Shown: positions 6,207-12,550 of the stretch, in pieces
Position numbering within the stretch: position 1 is the stretch's first letter
Layout: every line of letters starts with the position of its first letter
NCBI GenBank assembly: GCA_027031185.1
Contig: JALVEF010000196.1
Span: forward strand, 1-12,608
DNA from: Saprospiraceae bacterium
GTDB taxonomy: Bacteria > Bacteroidota > Bacteroidia > Chitinophagales > Saprospiraceae
Length of the DNA stretch: 12,608 bases
Direction of reading: 5' to 3'
Notes under the pieces: generated by a model
The model's input: only the letters and a program-made list of their open reading frames with translations
Databases searched by the model: none
What the model was told of the DNA's origin: nothing
Program-made: the position numbers and the translations under genes

Positions 6207-7088
6207 TTACTGATGTCGCATCACATAGATACCGGCGATGATCAGAATCATGCCGGCGAAATGCGCGGCATGGATGACCTCGCCGTCCAGGAATCCGAGC
6301 AGCGTGGCGACAAGGGGAAAAAAATAACCGACCATCGTAGCAAAAACGGCCCCTTCCCGCTGAACCAACCGGAAATAAATCATCGTTGCCAGGAAGGTAC
6401 CCGCCAAAGCCAAAAAAGCAATAAAACCCAATGACGTCCAGGCTTGCCGGCTGTCCCGCGCGAAAGCGTTTTCAAAGCCGGAAAAATACAATATCACCAT
6501 GGACGGCAGACCGATAAAAGTGAAGGACAAGGCACTGATGGCCAGTGGCTTGACCCCGGATAGATGCGCCTGTACGATGTTGCTACTCACCGCATAACAA
6601 CAGGTGGCCAATATGATCAGCAGAGCAAATCGCCAGTCGCCGGCGACCTGGCCGCCACGACTGAATATCAACCAGGCGGCGCCGGCAAAGCCCAGCAGCA
6701 CGCCGGCCAGTTTGCGCCCGGTGGCATGCTGCCGAAAGAACAAGATTCCGATTACCAAGGTAAAAATGGGCGTCATCGTGCTCAAGACGCCGGACAAGGC
6801 ACTGTGCACCCGGGTCTGTCCGAAGGCATACAAAAACAGCGGAATGAAAGACCCGATGAAACCCACGGCGGCGATGTACGGCCAATGGCGCCGGTCGGTG
6901 CGCTTCCAATAATACAAGCCCATCGGCAGGAAGGCCGCCGATGCCAGACTCAATCGCAAGGCCCCCATCTGTACCGGCGAGAAGGCCATCAGGCCCTTTT
7001 TGATAAACAGAAAGGAACCGCCCCAAAGAAAACCCAGGAAAAACAGGGAGAGCCAACTGGTCCAGCTTCGTTTTGTGCTGTGTCGCAT
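6207..7088 (-). CDS. DMT-superfamily transporter with two EamA domains
   Basis: About 293 aa with ten predicted membrane segments in two EamA repeats, the standard size and layout. The first repeat carries FLGFLWGGSFLFIKKGL, then FSPVQMGALRLSLA and ALSGVLSTMTPIFTLV. The second begins near LLIILATCCYAVSS and ends with FPLVATLLGFLDGE followed by a last helix and a short polar tail. Family members export or import amino acids, other small metabolites or drugs, and the substrate cannot be read from the sequence. ATG 7088 is chosen; the GTG one codon earlier (7091) would add a single Met. It is divergent from the DUF4293 gene, sharing an ~83-base promoter region, and is followed by a hairpin, so it is probably a single-gene transcript. 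Confidence 0.88.
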   Translation of the reverse strand: MRHSTKRSWTSWLSLFFLGFLWGGSFLFIKKGLMAFSPVQMGALRLSLASAAFLPMGLYYWKRTDRRHWPYIAAVGFIGSFIPLFLYAFGQTRVHSALSGVLSTMTPIFTLVIGILFFRQHATGRKLAGVLLGFAGAAWLIFSRGGQVAGDWRFALLIILATCCYAVSSNIVQAHLSGVKPLAISALSFTFIGLPSMVILYFSGFENAFARDSRQAWTSLGFIAFLALAGTFLATMIYFRLVQREGAVFATMVGYFFPLVATLLGFLDGEVIHAAHFAGMILIIAGIYVMRHQ

Positions 7089-7128
7089 CACTTCATTGTA
7101 GTAGCGCCCAAAAGACCGGACGGTACAG

Positions 7129-7155
7129 TTGCAAATGCCAAATGTAGTATCTTTG
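7129..7155 (+). promoter_or_regulatory. Putative promoter for the DUF4293-PAP2-ZIP-NnrS run
   Basis: TTG (7129-7131) and TATCTTTG (7148-7155) are separated by 16 bases, one short of the usual TTG-N17-23-TAnnTTTG. The -7 box is a perfect consensus match and lies 16 bases before the ATG at 7172, so the transcript leader would be about 10 bases. Confidence 0.5.
7139..7146 (-). promoter_or_regulatory. Putative -7 promoter box for the EamA transporter
   Basis: TACATTTG on the minus strand is a perfect TAnnTTTG match about 50 bases before ATG 7088. The nearest upstream TTG is only 12 bases away, shorter than the consensus spacing. The box lies inside the spacer of the opposite-strand promoter (7129-7155). 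Confidence 0.35.
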
Positions 7156-7171
7156 CCGCAAACGACGTACT

Positions 7172-7630
7172 ATGTGGCAGCGAATACAAACTGTTTTTTT
7201 GATCTTGGCGGCTCTGGCCGGCGCGGCGCTATTTTTGGAAAACATGGACTTGGCGCGTATCACAAGCCAAGCCGATTTGACAATGAGCCATCCGATGATA
7301 GCGGACGGCGCTTTTGATGTATTCGACTTGCCTGTGTTGGAGGTATTAGCGGTTCTGCAGGTATTATTGGCGTTACTGGCCATTTTTCTGTTCAAGAACA
7401 GGCGCTTGCAAATGCGCGTGGTCGGACTGGCAGTTCTTGCCGTGCTCATCTTCGGTCTGGCAGCAGCGTACTACTTTTTTGAAGAATATGACACGGTGCG
7501 GGAGCAGGCGGGAGCCGTGGCCGGTGCGGGTGTCGTGCTGCCGCTCGTTGCTTTGGTGAGTTTGCTTCTTGCCAACCGCTTCATCAAACGGGATGACCGC
7601 ATCGTGCGGTCGGCCGACAGACTGCGTTGA
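7172..7630 (+). CDS. DUF4293 family membrane protein
   Basis: A 152-aa protein with four hydrophobic segments (about residues 5-22, 58-75, 83-103 and 116-133). It opens with MWQRIQTVFLILAAL and ends with the conserved basic tail RFIKRDDRIVRSADRLR. This start and end pattern identifies the Bacteroidota DUF4293 family, whose function is unknown. The ATG at 7172 follows a good promoter-like box. The gene's TGA overlaps the proposed TTG start of the PAP2 gene, so the two may be translationally coupled. It is the first gene of a four-gene run. Confidence 0.88.
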   Translation: MWQRIQTVFLILAALAGAALFLENMDLARITSQADLTMSHPMIADGAFDVFDLPVLEVLAVLQVLLALLAIFLFKNRRLQMRVVGLAVLAVLIFGLAAAYYFFEEYDTVREQAGAVAGAGVVLPLVALVSLLLANRFIKRDDRIVRSADRLR

Positions 7631-8199
7631 CTGCTGTGGGTACGTTGTACCAAATAGATCACCGGCTGTTTGAATGGATCAATCACAAACTCGCCGGGCC
7701 GGTGCCGGATGCCGTGTTTCCCTTGCTGCGGGAGAAGTTGTTTTGGGTTCCCTTGTACGTTTTTGTGGTCGCTTACGTGTTGTACAACCGGACGTCAAGG
7801 CAGGCGGTCCGTTTTCTGTTGTTTTTGGTACTGACGGTGGCACTGGCCGATACGTTGAGTAGCAAGCTGATCAAGCCGCTGGTGGGCCGATTGCGCCCGT
7901 GTCACAGTCTGTCGGAAGTGGACGTGCGATTGCTGGTGCACTGCGGGAGTGGTTTTAGTTTTCCGTCGTCGCATGCGGCCAACCATTTTGCGGTGGCGGT
8001 GTTTTTGATATTCAGCGGACTGGTCGAAAGGCGGGTGTGGAAGCTTTTGCTCCTGGTTTGGGCCGCTGCGATATCTATTGCGCAAGTGTATGTGGGCGTG
8101 CATTACCCGTTGGATGTCATCGGAGGCGCGTGGCTGGGCATATCAGTTGGTTTGCTCACAGCACGTCTGTACCAGGGAATCCATAGAGCAGGCTCCTAA
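7627..8199 (+). CDS. PAP2-family membrane phosphatase
   Basis: Up to 190 aa with about five or six membrane segments. Phosphatase motif 1 is K83-x6-R90-P91 (KPLVGRLRP) and motif 2 is PSSH (113-116, variant of PSGH). Motif 3 reads AQVYVGVHYPLD with H159 and D163, but Q153 occupies the usual arginine position. Such proteins dephosphorylate lipid phosphates such as undecaprenyl diphosphate or phosphatidylglycerol phosphate on the outer face of the inner membrane. Which lipid is used here is not known. No ATG is available: TTG 7627 overlaps the preceding stop, while GTG 7636 and TTG 7645 are alternatives that keep the conserved LYQIDHRLFEWIN start. The frame is open only from 7597, so the start must lie in this short stretch. 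It is the second gene of the run. Confidence 0.88.
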   Translation: MTAVGTLYQIDHRLFEWINHKLAGPVPDAVFPLLREKLFWVPLYVFVVAYVLYNRTSRQAVRFLLFLVLTVALADTLSSKLIKPLVGRLRPCHSLSEVDVRLLVHCGSGFSFPSSHAANHFAVAVFLIFSGLVERRVWKLLLLVWAAAISIAQVYVGVHYPLDVIGGAWLGISVGLLTARLYQGIHRAGS

Positions 8200-8208
8200 A
8201 TAGTGACG

Positions 8209-8916
8209 ATGGAAGTATGGCAATACGCGGCGTTGATAGGGAGCGTGTGGGCCGGCGGCGCGCTGGGTCTGGGGATGCGGAAGCGTTTTCACCGTTTATT
8301 CCCGTGGGTATTGAGTTTTACGGGTGCTTATATCCTGGGTATTACGGCACTCGATCTGCTGCCGCAGGTATTTAGCGGAAGCGACCACGGGATCGGCATT
8401 TGGCTGTTGGTGGGATTTTTGGTTCAGATTGTATTTGAGTCGCTGTCCAAGGGTATAGAGCACGGCCATATTCACGGTCATGGAGATGCGGAGCGCTTTT
8501 TTTCTCTTCAGGTGCTGTTTGGATTGAGTTTACACGCGTTCATGGAGGCCCTGCCATTGGGGGGCTTTGGTACGGGTGACACGGGGCACCATTTGTTTTG
8601 GGTGATTATTCTGCACAAGATGCCGGCGGCCTTTGCGCTCGGTGTACTGATGAGCCTCAACGGCATCGGCCGGCTGCGGGCAGCCGCGTACCTGGTATTT
8701 TTTTCTCTGATGTCGCCGTTGGGTGCCCGGGTAGGCAGCCATTGGGGCGGAGATATGACGATGGTGCGGATATTTCTGGCGTTGATGATAGGCGCTTTTT
8801 TTCACATTTCCACGCTGATTTTGATAGAAAACGACGAGGGTACACACGGTCACTTTCCGTTAGGCCGCTTGCTGGTGATACTGGCGGGCTTTGGGATGGC
8901 CTTTCTCGCCTCATAA
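8209..8916 (+). CDS. ZIP-type metal transporter
   Basis: About 235 aa with seven or eight membrane segments. A histidine-rich loop (EHGHIHGHGD, residues 84-93) lies between helices III and IV, as is common in ZIP proteins. Helix IV has H109 and E113 in SLHAFMEALPLG, and helix V has H136-K137-x-P139 in ILHKMPAAFALG. Both are ZIP metal-site motifs, although the usual glutamate after the proline is A140. ZIP proteins move divalent metals such as Zn, Fe or Mn into the cytoplasm; the substrate here is not determined. ATG 8209 is chosen; GTG 8203 would add two residues. It starts 9 bases after the PAP2 stop and ends 11 bases before NnrS, consistent with one transcript. Confidence 0.82.
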   Translation: MEVWQYAALIGSVWAGGALGLGMRKRFHRLFPWVLSFTGAYILGITALDLLPQVFSGSDHGIGIWLLVGFLVQIVFESLSKGIEHGHIHGHGDAERFFSLQVLFGLSLHAFMEALPLGGFGTGDTGHHLFWVIILHKMPAAFALGVLMSLNGIGRLRAAAYLVFFSLMSPLGARVGSHWGGDMTMVRIFLALMIGAFFHISTLILIENDEGTHGHFPLGRLLVILAGFGMAFLAS

Positions 8917-8927
8917 AATAACCACGT

Positions 8928-10109
8928 ATGTCAATACCCATACGCCGGGACACGATCAAAAGCACGACGAGCGTGTATTTCTGGCAAGCCGGTTTTCGCC
9001 CGTTTTTTTTAGGAGCGGGGTTGTATGGCGCCCTGTTTATGGCGGTTTTTTACGGGATGTATTTTGGAAAGATTGCCGGCCGGTGGCCGGTCGCGGTGAC
9101 CGCCATGCACGCGCACGAGATGGTGTATGGTTACGGTCTGGCGGTGGTAGCCGGTTTTTTGCTGACAGCGGTGCGCAACTGGACGCGGATGCAGACGGCA
9201 GACGGACGGCTGTTGATGGTAATGTCCGGCGCGTGGGTAGCCGGGCGGCTGCCGTTGCTGCTGCCGCAAGTAGCCTATTTGGGTGCGGTGGGGGATGTTC
9301 TGTTTGGCGGGCTGTTGTTATTGTCGGTGGCGATGCCCCTGTACCGGCGGCAGCTGTACGGCCAATGGCCGGTGGTGTTGATTGTATTGGTCTTGTGGTG
9401 GCTTCATGTAGTGTACTACCTGTCGTTGATGGGTTTGACGACGCTGGCTCCTATGCAGGTCGTGCGCATAAGCCTGTATGTGTTGTTGAATTTGCTCTTT
9501 ATATTCTCCCGCCGGCTGATACCCACTTTTATTGGTGCGGGGCTTGGGCAGGCAGGCCAATTGCGCAACAGGCGGTGGGTGGACCGCCTGTTGATTCCCC
9601 TGTTTTTGGTGTATGCTGTCAATGAGCTATTTATTGGGCAGATACAGCTGACGTCCTATTTAGCTTTTATTTTACTGGTGGGCAATGGCATTCGGTTATG
9701 GGATTGGTATCGTCCGGGCATTTGGCGCAAACATTTGCTGTGGTCGCTGTATGTGGGATATTTGTTTTTGACAATGGGTTTTGCTTTGCGCTTGTATGCG
9801 GCGTATGATGGAGCGGACCCGCGCCTGGCATTACACGCGATGACGGTGGGCGGTTTGGGCTTGATCAGTGTAAGTATGATGGCGCGGGTGAGTTTGGGGC
9901 ATTCCGGCTTATCGGTATTTGAGGAGCGGCCGGGTTTGGGCTGGATATTTACCGGAGTAGTCCTGTCGGCGATATTCCGGGCGTTGGTGCCGGCGATAGA
10001 TGCGAGCCTGTATCTGAATGCCTTACCGGTGGCGATGTGGCTTTGGGTGGCCGCTTTTCTTGGATTTGTGGCCCTGTACGTAAAGATCTTTTTTCAAAAT
10101 AACAGGTAA
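8928..10109 (+). CDS. nnrS: NnrS family protein
   Basis: A 393-aa polytopic membrane protein with about twelve hydrophobic segments, full length for NnrS. Signatures are FWQAGFRPFFLGAGL near the N-terminus, HAHEMVYGYG (61-70) followed by VVAGFLLTAVRNWT, and the C-terminal pair LHAMTVGGLGL (302-312) and MMARVSLGHSG (317-327). The conserved histidines (H61, H63, H303, H325) are candidate heme or metal ligands; NnrS has been described as a heme- and copper-containing protein that eases nitric-oxide stress, often beside denitrification genes. No nitrite or NO reductase gene or NO-responsive regulator is in this window. It is the last gene of the DUF4293-PAP2-ZIP run and converges on the sensor-kinase gene. 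The ZIP neighbour makes a metal link conceivable but unproven. Confidence 0.9.
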   Translation: MSIPIRRDTIKSTTSVYFWQAGFRPFFLGAGLYGALFMAVFYGMYFGKIAGRWPVAVTAMHAHEMVYGYGLAVVAGFLLTAVRNWTRMQTADGRLLMVMSGAWVAGRLPLLLPQVAYLGAVGDVLFGGLLLLSVAMPLYRRQLYGQWPVVLIVLVLWWLHVVYYLSLMGLTTLAPMQVVRISLYVLLNLLFIFSRRLIPTFIGAGLGQAGQLRNRRWVDRLLIPLFLVYAVNELFIGQIQLTSYLAFILLVGNGIRLWDWYRPGIWRKHLLWSLYVGYLFLTMGFALRLYAAYDGADPRLALHAMTVGGLGLISVSMMARVSLGHSGLSVFEERPGLGWIFTGVVLSAIFRALVPAIDASLYLNALPVAMWLWVAAFLGFVALYVKIFFQNNR

Positions 10110-10119
10110 CTGCTTAGCT

Positions 10120-10165
10120 GGGGCTTCCTTAAAAAGTCCCAAGCACTCAGGGCAAAGCGCCCTTT
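10120..10165 (+). terminator. Paired hairpins between convergent nnrS and kinase genes
   Basis: Hairpin 1 pairs GGGGCTT (10120-10126) with AAGTCCC (10134-10140), including one G-T pair. Hairpin 2 pairs AGGGC (10149-10153) with GCCCT (10159-10163) and is followed by only a couple of further Ts. They lie just after the nnrS stop, where a terminator is expected. The short T-run makes this weak. The rest of 10166-10307 shows nothing recognisable. Confidence 0.35.
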
Positions 10166-10307
10166 CGGGGCAAAAGCAGATCTTTGATTTGCACTCCTTT
10201 TCTCAACGCGTAAGAATCGAAGTTCGCCTCCCGCTTACCACCCCTCTGCCGCGTCCCATTATCCAAAGCAGCCAGGCCATTGGTTTGGCAAACCTACAAT
10301 TTGAACA

Positions 10308-11354
10308 TCAAAACCGGATCACCAAATGCACCTTATAGACATTCGGCCCGTCGGAGATGGTCAATTCGTGCCGGTCCGGATAGATCAAGTCCAGACGTTG
10401 GCGCACATTGGCCAGCCCAAACCCACCGGAACGCACCTGGCCACCCATCGGCATACGGTCCGGCTTGCTGTTGGACACGGCAAACGACACCTGGTCATCA
10501 TCAATATCCAAACGGACGTGCACAAAGCCCTCCTTCACCTGGCGGGACGGCCCGTGTTTGAAGCTGTTTTCCAAAAAAGGCATAAAGAACAAAGGCGCGA
10601 TGCGGCGATTGCCGACCTCGCCGTGCACTTCAAAACGGATATCAATATTGGCATCGCGGCGCAGCCGCTCCAACTCGATATAATTGCGCATATATTTGAT
10701 CTCATTGGCTAGTAGGACTGTCTTTTCATTGCATTCGTACAGCATATAGCGCATCATCTCCGACAACTTGAGCACAATCTCTGGCGCGATATCCGACTTC
10801 TTCAAAGTGAGCGCGTACAAGCTGTTGAGCGTATTGAACAGAAAGTGCGGGTTGATCTGTGTCCGCAGAAAGCGCAATTCATTGGATAGCGTCTTGCGCT
10901 CAATCTCCCGCAGCTCCTGTTGATAGAAGAACCAGTCTGCCGCCATCTGAATCATGGTGGACGTGAAGCCTGCCGACAAAAAAGACAAGAAAATATAGCC
11001 CTGTTCCGTCGCGCTGTCCCCCGCCGGAAACCAAAGCCCGAAGGAGTACAGCGACACCACCTTCACCATCGTCATAACAAAAGCCGATGCGAAGAGAATC
11101 AGCAGATAGCGCCAGTAATGATGCCGCGACAGCCAGTGCGGAATGAGCACCAGGACATTGAAATACACCAGCGCCGCGTACAGACTCAAATTGAACAGAT
11201 GGTACGGCCAGGATGACAATCCGCCCCGCCCGCGTCCGGAAAAAAGCGTCAGCAACATGGCAAGACCCAGCCAAAACAGCACGTGATACAAGACCGTGCG
11301 CCACGGACGGCGCGGCCGCCGATGCGGGATAATATCTTGCAGAAAGTCTTGCAT
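10308..11354 (-). CDS. LytS/YehU-type sensor histidine kinase
   Basis: About 348 aa from ATG 11354; TTG 11363 would add three residues. Four membrane segments (about residues 20-38, 52-72, 81-105 and 118-143) are followed by a short coiled linker (YQQELREIERKTLSNELRFL). The His_kinase domain comes next, with the phospho-accepting H170 in TQINPHFLFNTLNSL. The ATPase part has the N-box N263 in PFLENSFKHG and the glycine box GGFGLANVRQRL (310-321). These are the hallmarks of the LytS family, which has no extracellular sensor domain here beyond the membrane helices. Partners are normally LytTR-domain response regulators, usually encoded next to the kinase; none is found on either side within the window. 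It lies downstream of ompA on the same strand with a ~96-base gap. Confidence 0.92.
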   Translation of the reverse strand: MQDFLQDIIPHRRPRRPWRTVLYHVLFWLGLAMLLTLFSGRGRGGLSSWPYHLFNLSLYAALVYFNVLVLIPHWLSRHHYWRYLLILFASAFVMTMVKVVSLYSFGLWFPAGDSATEQGYIFLSFLSAGFTSTMIQMAADWFFYQQELREIERKTLSNELRFLRTQINPHFLFNTLNSLYALTLKKSDIAPEIVLKLSEMMRYMLYECNEKTVLLANEIKYMRNYIELERLRRDANIDIRFEVHGEVGNRRIAPLFFMPFLENSFKHGPSRQVKEGFVHVRLDIDDDQVSFAVSNSKPDRMPMGGQVRSGGFGLANVRQRLDLIYPDRHELTISDGPNVYKVHLVIRF

Positions 11355-11360
11355 AGATTG

Positions 11361-11391
11361 CAAAAATGCCGCTTTCCAGTGGCATTACCAA
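11361..11391 (-). promoter_or_regulatory. Possible promoter for the sensor kinase
   Basis: On the minus strand TTG (11391-11389) is followed after 20 bases by CATTTTTG (11368-11361), seven of eight positions of TAnnTTTG. Transcription would begin at or next to ATG 11354, implying a leaderless or nearly leaderless mRNA. The call is tentative for that reason. Confidence 0.25.
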
Positions 11392-11450
11392 GAAAGAAAG
11401 ACGAATGCCCGCACTTCGAGGATCAACGACAGAGAAACGGCGCTATACTA

Positions 11451-12368
11451 TCACATCGTCAGAATACGAATCGTCACCCGTTGATTGCGTGCCTGCCGGG
11501 CCGCATCATGACTGGTAAACAGCGGGCGCGTCTTGCCGTATGCCTTGGTCTGCACCTGCTGCCGTCGCACACCCTTGTCATACAAAAACTCCGCGATGGC
11601 CTGTGCCCGGCGCGCCGACAGCTTCATACAATAATCATCGTCACAAAAACTATTGGTATGCCCACCCACCTCAATGACTGCATCCGGATGGGCCTTCAGA
11701 AAACGAACCACCTCAAACAACACCGGCACAAAAGACGACTTAATCACTGCCGAATTGGCGTCAAAGTGCACCTTGGGCAGGACTATCTCCTGACCCGGCC
11801 GCATCTTCTGACGCAGCTCGGGCAAATAGACTTCATCGGCCGGCTGCCGCTTCGTCAGCACCTTCGGCGAATAATTGCTGATGCATAGTTGAAACCGGCC
11901 GGTACGCTGTTTCGCATCCTGCACCGTAATCAAGTAGGTCTCACCCGGGACGATGTCCTCCCGGCGCAACGCCGCAAAGCCGCGCCCGTTGCGCGAACGC
12001 ACACAGCCTATCAGACTAATCTGACCGTCGCAATCCCCGCGAAACAGCGAAAACTCAGGATCGTGCAGCATCTCCGAGTACCGGCCCGTCCCCCGCACCG
12101 TGATTTTCAGTATTGTACCTACGGCGGTAAAGCGAAACCACACATCCTTGCCGAAGTTGGCAAAACAAGTCGCTATCGAAGAACCCGACGGCGTCGCTCC
12201 CGTCGTGGTAAATTGCTGCGGCTCCGAACACCACTTCGCGGGATTTTCAATCACATACGCCGAATTGCACAAGTCATTGGCCGGCTGACCGAAAGCGCGG
12301 ACGCCCGCCAGGACAAGTAGCATCACCCACCAGACGGGAGACATCTTAATCTTAGAACCGTGATTCAT
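11451..12368 (-). CDS. OmpA-family protein with N-terminal beta domain
   Basis: About 305 aa from ATG 12368. A signal peptide (hydrophobic VWWVMLLVLAGVRAFG, cut before QPAND) is followed by a cysteine-containing beta domain (about 31-167) with NDLCNSAYVI and KDVWFRFTA, the pattern of pre-peptidase-like domains in Bacteroidota secreted proteins. The C-terminal OmpA domain (about 195-303) has VHFDANSAVIK, GGHTNS (235-240), KLSARRAQAIAEFL and NQRVTIRI. Such domains bind peptidoglycan and anchor the outer membrane or envelope complexes. The usual aspartate of GHTD is asparagine here, followed by a CDDDYC insert. GTG 12398 would add ten polar residues before the signal peptide and is less likely; ATG 12344 would shorten the n-region. 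No transmembrane barrel is seen, so the protein is probably periplasmic. The LytS-type kinase gene follows. Confidence 0.88.
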   Translation of the reverse strand: MNHGSKIKMSPVWWVMLLVLAGVRAFGQPANDLCNSAYVIENPAKWCSEPQQFTTTGATPSGSSIATCFANFGKDVWFRFTAVGTILKITVRGTGRYSEMLHDPEFSLFRGDCDGQISLIGCVRSRNGRGFAALRREDIVPGETYLITVQDAKQRTGRFQLCISNYSPKVLTKRQPADEVYLPELRQKMRPGQEIVLPKVHFDANSAVIKSSFVPVLFEVVRFLKAHPDAVIEVGGHTNSFCDDDYCMKLSARRAQAIAEFLYDKGVRRQQVQTKAYGKTRPLFTSHDAARQARNQRVTIRILTM

Positions 12369-12486
12369 AGCGACTTCATTCGGATTATCCGCCTTCACAA
12401 ACGGAAAGCAGGCCTTTCAGGTTATTACGAAGCCCCAAATTCTTTGTTAAGTGCACACCACATCCCGAATCGAAGCCTTGCCTTTT

Positions 12487-12529
12487 CCCGCCGGACATTA
12501 TGCGTTTTGCCGGCGGGCGCCGGCAAAAC
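12487..12529. repeat. Overlapping, mutually exclusive palindromes upstream of ompA
   Basis: GTTTTGCCGGC (12504-12514) pairs perfectly with GCCGGCAAAAC (12519-12529) around a 4-base loop. CCCGCCGG (12487-12494) can instead pair with CCGGCGGG (12510-12517). The two stems share bases, so only one can form at a time. The region lies 119-161 bases upstream of ATG 12368 on the minus strand. The rest of 12369-12550 shows no clear promoter. Confidence 0.5.
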
Positions 12530-12550
12530 AAGCGTTTCAATTCACAACTC

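Noticed and set aside
10106..10117. GTAACTGCTTAG at the end of nnrS, resembling the element left end
   Set aside because: It is an 11 of 12 match, but the following bases do not continue the left arm, no right end or duplication is present nearby, and it overlaps the nnrS stop codon. Probably chance.
10110..10307. Remnant of a LytTR response-regulator gene downstream of the kinase
   Set aside because: I looked for any LytTR or receiver-domain peptide in the three minus-strand frames and saw none. The stretch is short and broken by stops.
12504..12529. GC-rich palindrome as an intrinsic terminator
   Set aside because: The T-run precedes the stem and an A-run follows it on both strands, so it lacks the trailing T-tract of an intrinsic terminator.
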